Shown here one piece after another: positions 7,440-16,254 of a stretch of 51,372 bases of DNA; the stretch's first letter is position 1, and the number at the start of each line of letters is the position of its first letter. The position numbers and the translations under genes are program-made. The notes under the pieces are model-generated. The model was not told the DNA's origin. It saw only the letters and a program-made list of their open reading frames with translations, and did no database searches. Location: the NCBI GenBank assembly GCA_046046915.1, contig JBJOIT010000020.1, forward strand, positions 1 through 51,372, read 5' to 3'. This stretch comes from JBEEJZ01 sp046046915. GTDB lineage: Bacteria > Pseudomonadota > Gammaproteobacteria > Burkholderiales > Burkholderiaceae_C.

Positions 7440-9221
7440 ATGAAACTTCGCACTCAAATCATCGCCCTGGGTATGGCAGGCGCAGCGTTCGCGACCATCG
7501 TGGGTGGCGTTGGCCTCTATGCCAATCACCAGCTGTCAAACAAACTTGAGCAGACGCTCAATTCAAGTTCTGCGTTGCAACTGAGCCAAGAGGCCGACAT
7601 GATGCACGACGCCATTCGTGGCGACGCGCAGCTGGCACTGATAGGCTCTTTGCACCAAAACGTGGTTGAAATGACCGAGGCCGCAGAGAGCCTAAAGGAG
7701 CATGCGAATCTCTTTAACTCGGCGCTCACCAAGCTCAAAGAGGTGGAACTGACACCCGAGAGTCAAGCGGTGTTGACTCAAATTCAGCCCCTGGTCAAAC
7801 AGTATGTCGAGGCAGCGAGCGCCTCCATCGCCGCTTCACAAAAAGGTGCACCTGATGCCGCTGAGAAATATTCAGCGCTACAGGCTGCTTTCGTGGCGCT
7901 TGAAAAACCCATGGGCGAGTTTTCGGATGAGATCGAAAAAGAGGGGGATGTGATCTCCACTCAAGCTGCAGTAGTCACAAAACAGGCGAACTGGATCATC
8001 GTTGTGGGCTTGTGTCTGGTGATCGTGGCCATGCTTTTGGCCGCCGCCTGGATGGCCCGCCTCATCAGCCTGCCCATGGCCCACGCCGTGAAGGTGGCTG
8101 ACCAGCTGGCACAAGGAGACCTGACCACAACGGTGAACGCCAGCGGCAACGACGAAGCTGTTCAACTGCTCACCTCCATGTCTCGCATGCAGGCCAATCT
8201 GGTCGGCATCGTGCGCAACGTCAAGTCCAGTGCCGAGGGTGTCGCCATCGCCAGCGCCGAAATCGCCCAGGGCAACCACGACCTGTCAGGTCGTACCGAG
8301 AGCCAGGCCAGCGCCTTGGAACAAACCGCTGCCTCCATGGAAGAGCTGGGCTCCACCGTCAAGCAAAACGCCGACAGCGCCCGCCAGGCCAATCAATTGG
8401 CCATGAGCGCCTCCACGGTTGCTGTGCAAGGCGGTGAGGTGGTGGCCCAGGTGGTGGACACCATGAAGGGCATCAACGAATCGTCTCGCAAGATTGCAGA
8501 CATCATCAGCGTGATCGACGGGATAGCGTTTCAGACCAATATCCTGGCTTTGAATGCTGCCGTTGAAGCGGCCCGTGCGGGTGAGCAGGGCCGTGGCTTT
8601 GCGGTAGTGGCCAGCGAAGTGCGTAGCTTGGCTGGGCGCAGTGCCGAGGCAGCCAAGGAGATCAAGACGCTCATTGGGGACAGCGTGGACCGGGTAGAAC
8701 AAGGCACAGCCTTGGTGGATCAGGCCGGCAGCACCATGACCGAGGTGGTCACATCGATACGCCGGGTCACAGACATCATGGGCGAGATCAGCGCGGCCAG
8801 CTCGGAGCAGTCTGCGGGTGTGTCACAAGTGGGTGAGGCGGTGTCGCAGATGGATCAGGTCACGCAGCAGAATGCGGCGCTGGTCGAAGAAATGGCGGCT
8901 GCCGCCAGCAGTCTGAAGTCACAGGCACAGGAGCTGGTGCAGGCAGTGGCGGTGTTCAAGCTGGGTGCGGGGGATCAGTCTTACCGTTCGGCAAGCTCAG
9001 CAAGCCCGGCGCCTTTGCCAGCGCCCACCAAGGCCAGCCGAGTACCCTCGCCTGCGCATTCAGCCGCCCCAGCGCTCAAGAAGCCTGCGGCTCGGGCACC
9101 TTTGCCCAAGCCCGCTGCGCCGGCTAGGTCCGCAGCACCGACCCAAGCACCTCGGCTGTCATCGCCCAAGGCTGCACCCGCACCGGCTGCGGGCGGGGAT
9201 GATGATTGGACGAGTTTTTAA
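7440..9221 (+). CDS. Methyl-accepting chemotaxis protein
   Basis: Membrane chemoreceptor of 593 residues. TM1 is at about 7–29, followed by a ~155-residue helical periplasmic sensor (four-helix type, with MMHDAIRGDAQLAL), TM2 at about 183–205, HAMP, and a signalling domain with the conserved hairpin tip IDGIAFQTNILALNAAVEAA RAGEQGRGFAVVA. A Pro/Ala-rich linker of ~70 residues leads to a C-terminal DDWTSF, which fits the WxxF pentapeptide that tethers CheR/CheB. The ligand is unknown. It is transcribed away from the trp operon. Confidence 0.95.
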   Translation: MKLRTQIIALGMAGAAFATIVGGVGLYANHQLSNKLEQTLNSSSALQLSQEADMMHDAIRGDAQLALIGSLHQNVVEMTEAAESLKEHANLFNSALTKLKEVELTPESQAVLTQIQPLVKQYVEAASASIAASQKGAPDAAEKYSALQAAFVALEKPMGEFSDEIEKEGDVISTQAAVVTKQANWIIVVGLCLVIVAMLLAAAWMARLISLPMAHAVKVADQLAQGDLTTTVNASGNDEAVQLLTSMSRMQANLVGIVRNVKSSAEGVAIASAEIAQGNHDLSGRTESQASALEQTAASMEELGSTVKQNADSARQANQLAMSASTVAVQGGEVVAQVVDTMKGINESSRKIADIISVIDGIAFQTNILALNAAVEAARAGEQGRGFAVVASEVRSLAGRSAEAAKEIKTLIGDSVDRVEQGTALVDQAGSTMTEVVTSIRRVTDIMGEISAASSEQSAGVSQVGEAVSQMDQVTQQNAALVEEMAAAASSLKSQAQELVQAVAVFKLGAGDQSYRSASSASPAPLPAPTKASRVPSPAHSAAPALKKPAARAPLPKPAAPARSAAPTQAPRLSSPKAAPAPAAGGDDDWTSF

Positions 9222-9225
9222 GACT

Positions 9226-9915
9226 TCACTCGGCGCCCAACTGCGCCAGTGAATCGACGTAGCCGTCAGCTTCTTCAGACTGCACCCACTCACCATGGTT
9301 GTAGCCATAGGTGACCAGCACCACCGGACAGCCGGCCGCACGTGCGGCTCGGGCGTCGTTACTGGAGTCTCCCACCATCAGGGTTCGTGACGGCGATGTA
9401 CCCAATACTTCGCAAGTCTTGAGCAGCGGCAGAGGGTCGGGCTTCTTTCGTTCGAAGGAATCCCCGCCAAATGTGTGCAAGAAATATGGCTTGAGCCCTT
9501 TGGCCGTCAGCAGTTGATCTGCAAAGGCCACCCGTTTGTTGGTCAGGCACGCCAGTTTCAGGCCGCGCCCCTTGAGATGGGCCAAGCCTTCCACCACCCC
9601 GGCATACACCTCAGCGTGATGGCCGTTGACCTCGCGGTAATGATGCTGAAAGCTTGCCCAGGCTTTTGGGTAAAGCGCCTCGATGGCTAAGGTGGTATCC
9701 GTTTGCGCCCCATGCAAATGGATCAGCACACTGCGAACCAAATGCTCGGAGCCTTTGCCCACCAGCCGCTCGACCACGGTACGTTCCACGGCGGGCCAGC
9801 GCAGGTCTTTCAGCATGAGGTTAAGGGCCACCACAAAATCGTTCATGGTGTCGACCATGGTGCCGTCCAGGTCAACGATGGCGGCGTCCAGGCCGCTCAG
9901 TGCAAGACGTCTCAA
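9226..9915 (-). CDS. gph: Phosphoglycolate phosphatase (HAD family)
   Basis: HAD hydrolase of 229 residues that removes phosphate from 2-phosphoglycolate. Motif I is DLDGTMVDT with nucleophile and acid/base Asp, motif II is the Thr in ACLTNKR, motif III the Lys in ERKKPDPLP, and motif IV GDSSNDARAA. It starts at a TTG overlapping the rpe stop (TTGA), with no better Met before the motif, and rpe–gph is a usual pair in proteobacteria. Its stop lies 4 bp from that of the convergent chemoreceptor gene. Confidence 0.92.
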   Translation of the reverse strand: MRRLALSGLDAAIVDLDGTMVDTMNDFVVALNLMLKDLRWPAVERTVVERLVGKGSEHLVRSVLIHLHGAQTDTTLAIEALYPKAWASFQHHYREVNGHHAEVYAGVVEGLAHLKGRGLKLACLTNKRVAFADQLLTAKGLKPYFLHTFGGDSFERKKPDPLPLLKTCEVLGTSPSRTLMVGDSSNDARAARAAGCPVVLVTYGYNHGEWVQSEEADGYVDSLAQLGAE

Positions 9916-10586
9916 GCCAGTTCCCGGCGCATCGCATCCACCACAGCCTTGTAATCAGGCTTGCCAAAAATGGCACTGCCCGCCACAAAGGTATCAGCAC
10001 CGGCATCGGCCACGCGGCGAATGTTGTCCACCTTGATACCGCCGTCCACTTCGAGACGGATGTCCTTGCCACTGGCTTCGATGCGTTTGCGTGCGGCTTC
10101 AATTTTGCGCAGGGCGGAATCAATGAAGCTTTGGCCACCAAAACCCGGGTTCACACTCATGATCAGGATCAGGTCGATGTCGTCGATCACCCAGTCCAGC
10201 ACATCCAGGGGCTCGGCGGGGTTGAACACCAGGCCCGCCTGGCAGCCCTTGGCCTTGATGGCCTGAACGCTGCGATGCACATGGCCAGTGGCGTCGGGGT
10301 GAAAGCTGATCAGGTCGGCGCCAGCATCCGCAAAACTTGCGGCTAGCGCATCGACCGGGGAGATCATGAGGTGCACGTCGATCGGTACGGCGACACCGTC
10401 TGCGGTCTTGGCATGGGGTTTGAGGGCCTGGCAGATCATGGGCCCGAACGTCAGATTGGGCACATAGTGGTTGTCCATCACGTCAAAGTGAATCCAGTCC
10501 GCGCCAGCGGCAATGACGTTTTTCACTTCGTCGCCCAGTCGGGCAAAGTCTGCGGACAAGATGGAGGGGGCAATGCGAAAAGTCAT
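9912..10586 (-). CDS. rpe: Ribulose-phosphate 3-epimerase
   Basis: Interconverts ribulose 5-phosphate and xylulose 5-phosphate. TIM barrel of 224 residues: IAPSILSADFARLG at the N-terminus, HFDVMDNHYVPNLTFGP with metal-binding His/Asp, DVHLMI, MSVNPGFGGQ, and EVDGGI near the C-terminus with the second catalytic Asp. The open frame extends far upstream, but the ATG at 10586 (MTFRIAPS) matches the family start. A nearby alternative is the ATG at 10616. Coupled to gph. Confidence 0.94.
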   Translation of the reverse strand: MTFRIAPSILSADFARLGDEVKNVIAAGADWIHFDVMDNHYVPNLTFGPMICQALKPHAKTADGVAVPIDVHLMISPVDALAASFADAGADLISFHPDATGHVHRSVQAIKAKGCQAGLVFNPAEPLDVLDWVIDDIDLILIMSVNPGFGGQSFIDSALRKIEAARKRIEASGKDIRLEVDGGIKVDNIRRVADAGADTFVAGSAIFGKPDYKAVVDAMRRELA

Positions 10587-10637
10587 GACGTTTGCAGGGT
10601 TGATGAGGTAACGCATTTTCGCAGGTAGCATGCGCCC

Positions 10638-11027
10638 ATGGCCAAGTATCAATTCCAAGTCGAGGTGCTGCCTCAGTACCTGCCCGAACAGTCCGACCCC
10701 GACCAGGGCGTGTACACGTTTGCCTATTCGATCACCATCACCAACACGGGCCAGATCCCGGCGCAGCTGATTTCGCGCACCTGGAACGTGAACGATGCCA
10801 ATGGTCACACCGAACGCATCAAGGGCCTGGGCGTGGTCGGGCACCAGCCACTGCTCAAACCAGGCGAATCCTTCGAATACTCCAGCGGTACCCGCATACG
10901 CACTGCCACCGGCACCATGCACGGCAGCTTTTTCTGCGTGGCAGACGACGGTGAAAAGTTTGACGTGGACATCCCCATGTTTGTGCTGGATGGCCTGAGC
11001 TCTGGCAGCAAGCGCACCTTGCACTAA
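10638..11027 (+). CDS. apaG: ApaG family protein
   Basis: Small 129-residue protein of one ApaG (DUF525) immunoglobulin-like fold. It contains the typical FAYSITITNTGQIPAQLISRTW, GEGVVGHQP-like GLGVVGHQPLLKPGESFEYSSG and MHGSFFCV segments. The biochemical function is not established; the name comes from its linkage to apaH in enterics. Divergent from rpe with a 51-bp gap. Confidence 0.93.
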   Translation: MAKYQFQVEVLPQYLPEQSDPDQGVYTFAYSITITNTGQIPAQLISRTWNVNDANGHTERIKGLGVVGHQPLLKPGESFEYSSGTRIRTATGTMHGSFFCVADDGEKFDVDIPMFVLDGLSSGSKRTLH

Positions 11028-11092
11028 ACGCCAGCGGTACCCCCGTCCTCAACAGGCCGGCTGGCATGGGCCTAGCCTGTATGCTCCCCACC

Positions 11093-12094
11093 ATGGGTGA
11101 ATTTGACTTGATTGCGCGCTACTTTACGCGCCCCGCAACACGGGCCGTTCTGGGGGTTGGCGACGACTGTGCTCTGCTGCAACCGGTGCCCGGCACGCAG
11201 CTGGCCATCTCCACCGACATGCTGGTGGAGGGGCGGCACTTTTTTGCGGATGTAGACCCGCAGGCACTAGGCCACAAGTCGCTGGCCGTCAATCTCAGCG
11301 ACTTGGCGGCCTGTGGGGCTCGGCCCCTGGCCTTCACGCTGGCCCTGTCCCTGCCTGGTATCAACGAGCCCTGGCTGGCCGCGTTCGCCTGCGGGCTGCT
11401 GGCCCTGGCAGACGAGCACCAATGCGAGCTGGTGGGCGGAGACACCACGCGCGGTCCACTCAACATCTGCATCACCGTGTTTGGCGAGGTGCCGGCGGGT
11501 GGCGGGGGGGAGCGACGCACCCAAGCCCTGCTACGCAGCGGCGCCCAGGTAGGCGATGACATTTATGTGAGTGGTCACTTGGGCGATGCACGACTGGCGC
11601 TAGAGGTCTTACAAGGCAAGGTGACGCTGGCGCAAGACAGGCTGGCGCAGGTCCGACAGCGGCTTGAATACCCCAGCCCGCGTGTCAGCCTGGGCCTGGC
11701 GTTGCGCGGCGTCGCCACCTCCGCCATCGACATCAGCGACGGCTTGAGCGGCGACCTGGGTCATATTCTGCAAGCATCCCAAGTGGGCGCAGTGCTGGAC
11801 ACAGCCTCCTTGACCGGGCTCGTGACCAGCGCCGAGCACTTTGCAGCGGCCCGCACTTCTCCTGCACAAAATACCCTCCACCCACTCAACTATGTGATGG
11901 CCGGCGGCGATGACTACGAACTGGCTTTCACCGCACCGGCCAGCGCACGTGACGCGGTAAGCCAGGCGGCGCGCACCAGCCAGACGCGCGTGACACGCAT
12001 CGGCTGCATCGACTCAAAGCCCGGGCTGCGCCTGGTCGACGCCCGGGGGCAACCCGCTGAGTACACCGGCACATCGTTCGACCACTTTGCCTGA
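11093..12094 (+). CDS. thiL: Thiamine-monophosphate kinase
   Basis: Phosphorylates thiamine monophosphate to thiamine diphosphate. The 333-residue protein begins MGEFDLIARYF and has the family motifs GDDCALL, STDMLVEGRHF, HKSLAVNLSDLAACGA, VGGDTTRGP, DISDGLSGDL and MAGGDDYELAF. I chose ATG 11093 over the in-frame 11066 because MGEF.LI is the family start. No thiamine riboswitch is seen in the short upstream region. Confidence 0.95.
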   Translation: MGEFDLIARYFTRPATRAVLGVGDDCALLQPVPGTQLAISTDMLVEGRHFFADVDPQALGHKSLAVNLSDLAACGARPLAFTLALSLPGINEPWLAAFACGLLALADEHQCELVGGDTTRGPLNICITVFGEVPAGGGGERRTQALLRSGAQVGDDIYVSGHLGDARLALEVLQGKVTLAQDRLAQVRQRLEYPSPRVSLGLALRGVATSAIDISDGLSGDLGHILQASQVGAVLDTASLTGLVTSAEHFAAARTSPAQNTLHPLNYVMAGGDDYELAFTAPASARDAVSQAARTSQTRVTRIGCIDSKPGLRLVDARGQPAEYTGTSFDHFA

Positions 12095-12152
12095 CCGACC
12101 AGGCATGACACCCAAGCCCGCCTTATCACCACCAGAGCGCGAGGAGCACCAC

Positions 12153-12668
12153 ATGAGCAACACCCCAACTCCTTTCACCCTCAGCCGCACTTTCAAAGCA
12201 CCACGCGACCTGGTCTGGCAGGCCTACTCCGAAGAGCAGCACCTGATCCGCTGGCTCAGTCCCCAAGGCTTTGCCATCACCCACAGCCAGATGGACCGCC
12301 GGGTTGGCGGAATTTTTCATTACGGCATGAAGGGGCTGGTTGGTCCTGAGATGTGGGGCAAGTGGGTGTTCAAAGAGATCGACGCACCGCACAAGCTGGT
12401 GGTGGTGCAGTCTTTTTCAGATGCCCAGGGCGGCATCACCCGCCACCCCATGGCACCCCTCTGGCCCCTGCAAACCCTGGCAAGCACCACGCTGACCGAA
12501 GACGGGGAACACACGGCGCTGATCCTGACATGGGCGCCGTTTGAGGCCAGCGAGCTAGAAATGGCCACCTTTGCGGCCGCGCACGACAGCATGCGCATCG
12601 GCTGGACGGGCACCTTCGACCAATTCGACACCTACCTGGCCGGGCTGGCTCAGAGCGCATCCTCATGA
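12153..12668 (+). CDS. SRPBCC/AHSA1-domain protein
   Basis: Protein of 171 residues with the START-like fold of the Aha1 C-terminal domain family: FTLSRTFKAPRDLVWQAYSE at the N-terminus, LIRWLSPQGF, GGIFHYGMKG, and a C-terminal GWTGTFDQFDTYLAGL helix. Such proteins bind hydrophobic ligands, but no specific function can be given. ATG 12153 has GAGGAG 7 bases upstream; the longer frame from 12087 would overlap thiL. It overlaps pgpA by 4 bp. Confidence 0.85.
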   Translation: MSNTPTPFTLSRTFKAPRDLVWQAYSEEQHLIRWLSPQGFAITHSQMDRRVGGIFHYGMKGLVGPEMWGKWVFKEIDAPHKLVVVQSFSDAQGGITRHPMAPLWPLQTLASTTLTEDGEHTALILTWAPFEASELEMATFAAAHDSMRIGWTGTFDQFDTYLAGLAQSASS

Positions 12669-13183
12669 CTCGGCCCACCGCACGCTTCATGCTCTCGCAC
12701 CCAGCGCACTTCATTGCGCTGGGGTTTGGGTCGGGCCTGAGCCCGGTGGCGCCCGGCACAGCGGGCACCTTGTGGGCTTGGCTGGCATTTTTGGCTTTGC
12801 AGCCCATCATGAATGACCTGCGCTGGGCGGTGCTGATCGGCTTGTCCATTCCATTGGGCTGGTGGGCCAGCACGGTCACTGCACGCAATATGCAAGTGCT
12901 GGACCCCGGCAGCATCGTCTGGGATGAGGTGGTAGCCTTCTGGCTCGTGCTCTGGCTGGTCATGCCGGCCGGACTGCTCGCCCAGGCCGTGGCGTTTGGG
13001 CTGTTTCGCTACTTTGATGCGGCCAAACCCGGCCCTGTGGGTTGGGCCGACAGTCTGGCACACGGAATCGACCCCAGCACCCACCGGCACCCCTGGGCCA
13101 TGGCCGGCCTGGGCATCATGGCCGATGACATCGTGGCTGCCGGCTGCACGCTGCTTGTAGTTGCGATTTGGCGCTTCGTATGA
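12665..13183 (+). CDS. pgpA: Phosphatidylglycerophosphatase A
   Basis: Membrane phosphatase that makes phosphatidylglycerol from its phosphate. The 172 residues contain GFGSGLSPVAPGTAGTLWAW, the DEVVAFWLVL segment with acidic residues, FRYFDAAKPGPVGWADSL and GIMADDIVAAGCTLL, with about four membrane segments. ATG overlaps the previous stop (ATGA), and the next gene overlaps its stop in the same way. In many proteobacteria it follows thiL directly; here the SRPBCC gene lies between them. Confidence 0.95.
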   Translation: MTRPTARFMLSHPAHFIALGFGSGLSPVAPGTAGTLWAWLAFLALQPIMNDLRWAVLIGLSIPLGWWASTVTARNMQVLDPGSIVWDEVVAFWLVLWLVMPAGLLAQAVAFGLFRYFDAAKPGPVGWADSLAHGIDPSTHRHPWAMAGLGIMADDIVAAGCTLLVVAIWRFV

Positions 13184-13704
13184 GCTCGACAGTTCACACA
13201 ACAGACTCCCTAGGCGACCTGGTGGGCCAACTGGCCTTGGCCCTGCAAGCCCGGCACTGGCGACTAGCGACGGCCGAGAGCTGCACGGGCGGCCTGATTG
13301 CTGCCACCTGCACCGATTTGGCTGGCTCCAGCGCCTGGTTTGAACGCGGCTGGGTCACATACTCCAACGAGGCCAAAACTGAGTTACTGGGCGTAGATGC
13401 GGCGCTCATCACCGATCACGGCGCTGTCAGCGAAGCCGTGGCACGCGCCATGGCGGTAGGCGCCCTGAAGCGCTCGCACGCGGACGTCGCCCTTGCCGTG
13501 ACGGGGGTGGCGGGCCCGGGCGGAGGCAGCCCATCCAAGCCCGTCGGCACAGTGTGGCTGGCCTGGGCCACACCCACAGAAGTGGTCTGCGAGCAGCAGC
13601 ACTTTGCGGGTGACCGGCATGGCGTGCGCCTGGCCACGGTTCAGCGCTCGCTACAAGTCCTGCTGGCGCTGCTCAGCCGCTCCGGGCCGCCATGGGCTAC
13701 GTGA
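13180..13704 (+). CDS. pncC: CinA C-terminal domain protein (nicotinamide-nucleotide amidohydrolase)
   Basis: Stand-alone CinA C-terminal domain (174 residues), the deamidase that converts NMN to nicotinic acid mononucleotide. Motifs: ATAESCTGGLIAATCTDLAGSSAWFERGWVTYSNEAK, GAVSEAVARAMA and AVTGVAGPGGGSPSKPVGTVWLA. ATG 13180 overlaps the pgpA stop (ATGA), so I chose it over the in-frame ATG at 13168. Last gene of the thiL–pgpA–pncC unit, convergent with the PhyH gene. Confidence 0.92.
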   Translation: MSSTVHTTDSLGDLVGQLALALQARHWRLATAESCTGGLIAATCTDLAGSSAWFERGWVTYSNEAKTELLGVDAALITDHGAVSEAVARAMAVGALKRSHADVALAVTGVAGPGGGSPSKPVGTVWLAWATPTEVVCEQQHFAGDRHGVRLATVQRSLQVLLALLSRSGPPWAT

Positions 13705-13735
13705 CCAGAACGATGCTCTCCCCGACTTGATGTTT

Positions 13736-14575
13736 TTAGATTTGTGGGGATAGCCTTAAAGGCTCGCCAGCCACCAGCGGGAATATTGCATCGTCCATGT
13801 TGGCCCCGTCAGGCAAACGCTCACTCAAGCCGGCAAAAGGTGGTGAGGTGCGCCAGGGACGTACGGCATGACGGGCATCGTCACCCAGGTAACGCACCGA
13901 AAACACACGTCGCTGCTGGGTGGGCCCCACACCGGCGCTGGCATGCAAGGTGAGCATATGAAACGCCACGGCATCACCCGGCGCCAGCGCCCAGGCCAGC
14001 TGGGGGTAGGTAACGGGCTCGGCATCGATGGGTGGCAACTCGGCCAACGTACCTTCGGGAAACCATTTGGCCTGCTGATCCCGAAAGGTACGGGGCATGT
14101 ACCAGGTGCCCTCGTGTGAGCCAGCAACAAAACGCAAAGTGCTCTCAAGGGGCACTGGGTCTACAGGAATCCAGAAGCTCACGTTTTGCCTGCCGCTCAC
14201 GTTGTAATAAGGCTGATCCTGGTGCCAGGGCGTGGGCTGACGCGTGCCCGGTTCCTTAACCAGCAGGTGGTCGTGATACATACGCACTGTGCTGCTTTGC
14301 ATCAACTGCCGCGCTACGCTGGGCAGCGCCGAATCGCACATGATCTTGGCGTAAGCCGGGTTGTCTTGCCAAGTGCAAAAGTCCTCGATGAACCTGCCGG
14401 GGTCGTCCGCCTTGCTCGCCACCTGGGCCAGCGGGCTCAGGTGCGAGAGGTTGTGTTCGATCCCCTGTCGCAGCACCTCCACCTCCTGTGCACTCAGCAC
14501 ACCGCGCAGCACCACCGCACCCAAGCGCTGGTAGTCAGAAACACTGGACTCAGGCAATGTGTAGGCATGTGTCAT
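13736..14575 (-). CDS. Phytanoyl-CoA dioxygenase (PhyH) family protein
   Basis: Fe(II)/2-oxoglutarate oxygenase of 279 residues. The metal triad is visible as WHQD (His-X-Asp) in TPWHQDQPYYNV near residue 135 and the distal His in FHMLTLHASAG; the RRVFSVRYLGDD Arg fits 2-oxoglutarate binding. Bacterial members act on diverse small molecules, so the substrate is unknown. It is transcribed alone, with 94 bp between it and the EamA transporter gene. Confidence 0.88.
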   Translation of the reverse strand: MTHAYTLPESSVSDYQRLGAVVLRGVLSAQEVEVLRQGIEHNLSHLSPLAQVASKADDPGRFIEDFCTWQDNPAYAKIMCDSALPSVARQLMQSSTVRMYHDHLLVKEPGTRQPTPWHQDQPYYNVSGRQNVSFWIPVDPVPLESTLRFVAGSHEGTWYMPRTFRDQQAKWFPEGTLAELPPIDAEPVTYPQLAWALAPGDAVAFHMLTLHASAGVGPTQQRRVFSVRYLGDDARHAVRPWRTSPPFAGLSERLPDGANMDDAIFPLVAGEPLRLSPQI

Positions 14576-14592
14576 GGGCTGAATGTTAAACA

Positions 14593-14606
14593 GGCCCCGA
14601 GGGGCC
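14593..14606 (-). terminator. Possible weak terminator hairpin after the EamA gene
   Basis: GGCCCC/GGGGCC stem with a 2-base loop, followed on the minus strand by TGTTTAA. It lies 64 bp past the EamA stop and 18 bp before the PhyH start. The T-run is poor, so Rho-independent function is uncertain. The rest of 14576–14669 shows nothing else. Confidence 0.35.
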
Positions 14607-14669
14607 GATTAACCGACGGCCCAGTCAGGCCAGCCACACAGTGACTTGCGGATCGGGCCGGCTGCGGCG

Positions 14670-15575
14670 TCAGTGCTTGAATCCAAGCCGTGCGAACAAT
14701 GTGCCACCAAACAGGTTCACAACCAGGCCCGCCATCAACAAGGCGCCACCCGCCAGGTGCACGAGCTGCAAGGTCTCCCCCATGACGAGCCACCCGGTGC
14801 TCAGCCCCACCAGCGGCACCAGCAGGGTGAACGGGGCCACCCAGTTCACGGGATAACGCGACAGCAGAAAGTTCCAGACCGCGTAGCCAAACAGCGTGGA
14901 GGCCCAGGCGATGTAGGCCACCGCCGCAAAAGACGACACGCTCAGGTTTTGCAGTACTGAAGCAATGACCTCCGGCCCTTCCAAAAAGTACGACAAAACC
15001 AGAAATGGCAGCACCGGCACCAAGCCAGCCCATACCACAAACGCCAGCTGGTTGATGGGGCCGTGGCGCCCAACGGCCCGGCCCACAAGATTGCCGCAAG
15101 CCCACATTGCGGCGGCCGCAACGGTGAGCAAAAAGCCGGTGAGCGGCATCGAGGCCCCATGCGCACTGCCGATCAGCGTCAGGCCCCCGGCCGCCAGTAT
15201 GAGTCCCGCCAGCTGGTTGGCCTGCCACTTTTCTTTCAGCCAAAGGGCGGTGAGCAACAGCGTGAAAAACGACTGCGACTGCAGTACCAAGGACGCCAGA
15301 CCCGAGGGCATGCCCACCTGGATCGCACTGAACAAAAACGCGAACTGGCCCACCGAGATCGTGCCGCCATAGGCCAGATACAAACGCAAAGGCACCTTGG
15401 GCGGGCGTAGAAACAGCAGGGCCGGAAAGGCCGCCAGCGCAAAGCGCAGCGCACCCAGCAAAAACGGCGGCACCCCCACCAGCCCCACCTTGATCACCGC
15501 AAAGTTAACCCCCCACACCAGAATGACGACCAGCGCCAGCATGAGGTGGCGCGGCGGCATCACAGAGCTGCTCAT
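14670..15575 (-). CDS. EamA/DMT family transporter
   Basis: Inner membrane protein of 301 residues with about ten hydrophobic segments in two EamA repeats, the family size. It starts MLALVVILVWGVNFAVIKVGL after a short polar tail and has the PFLLGALRFALAAFP and NLVGRAVGRHGP segments. RhaT/YdcZ-type drug/metabolite exporters such as the O-acetylserine/cysteine group look similar, but the substrate cannot be predicted. Its start overlaps the stop of the cysteine hydrolase by 4 bp, so the two are one unit. Confidence 0.9.
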   Translation of the reverse strand: MSSSVMPPRHLMLALVVILVWGVNFAVIKVGLVGVPPFLLGALRFALAAFPALLFLRPPKVPLRLYLAYGGTISVGQFAFLFSAIQVGMPSGLASLVLQSQSFFTLLLTALWLKEKWQANQLAGLILAAGGLTLIGSAHGASMPLTGFLLTVAAAAMWACGNLVGRAVGRHGPINQLAFVVWAGLVPVLPFLVLSYFLEGPEVIASVLQNLSVSSFAAVAYIAWASTLFGYAVWNFLLSRYPVNWVAPFTLLVPLVGLSTGWLVMGETLQLVHLAGGALLMAGLVVNLFGGTLFARLGFKH

Positions 15576-16144
15576 GCGGCCGGGGTCAGGCCGCGAAGAC
15601 AGGTGTCCACATCCACGATGCGGGCAAATCGCCCGGCCAGCACCAGCTCGGTGTGGGCTTTGATCTCATCGGCAGCATAGGTCCGCCCACTGCCCGCATG
15701 CGTCATGGGAAACGTCAGCGTGGCTTGGGTCACAAAGTCGACGGCATACCCGAGGTCCGACCCCACGCGTGCAGTGGTCTCGCAGCATTGCTCGGTGCGG
15801 ATGCCCGCAATGATGAGCTTGCCCACGCCTTGCCGGCGCAGCCACAGGTCCAGCCCCGTGTCGGTAAAAGCGTTGTGGGTGTGCTTTTCAAAACGGGCAT
15901 CGGGCGTGTTGTCGAACCACGCCATGGGCCGCACAAACCCCGATTCCATCCTGAAAGGCCCGGCCTGCCCCACATGAAAGATGTGCACCACGGGCACGCC
16001 CTTAGCGCGGCACCCGGCTTCCAGCCGCAGCAAGGCGTCTTGAAACGCAGGCAGCTCGCCGGTGGACCAAAACGGCATCTGGGTGAAGGACTCCTGTACG
16101 TCGATGACGATCAGTGCAGACTTGACGAAACTCGATGAGGACAT
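15572..16144 (-). CDS. Cysteine hydrolase of the isochorismatase family
   Basis: Hydrolase of 190 residues with an Asp-Lys-Cys triad: Asp in ALIVIDVQESF near residue 15, Lys in FEKHTHNAF, and the nucleophile in the first of two adjacent cysteines in GIRTEQCCETTAR. The cis-peptide segment before it is also family-like. Members hydrolyse nicotinamide, isochorismate or N-carbamoyl compounds; no specific substrate is indicated. It is upstream of and coupled to the EamA transporter, suggesting metabolism or export of a common compound. Confidence 0.9.
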   Translation of the reverse strand: MSSSSFVKSALIVIDVQESFTQMPFWSTGELPAFQDALLRLEAGCRAKGVPVVHIFHVGQAGPFRMESGFVRPMAWFDNTPDARFEKHTHNAFTDTGLDLWLRRQGVGKLIIAGIRTEQCCETTARVGSDLGYAVDFVTQATLTFPMTHAGSGRTYAADEIKAHTELVLAGRFARIVDVDTCLRGLTPAA

Positions 16145-16254
16145 GCGGTGCTTTCCTGAAGTGGGGGAGCATGGATGTTAGGCCCACCCGGCACCCCTCA
16201 CCAGCCCCAAGACAGACAGGCTGGGGACAAAAACAGACTGGCTAAACAAACAAC

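Noticed and set aside
10587..11024. N-terminal extension of the rpe frame to 11024
   Set aside because: It is antisense to apaG and has no likeness to the epimerase. It is a frame shadow.
16200..16225. Possible terminator with CCAGCC/GGCTGG between the sulfatase stop and the cysteine hydrolase gene
   Set aside because: The loop is long and no T-run follows in the direction of the sulfatase transcript. Rho-independent function is not supported.
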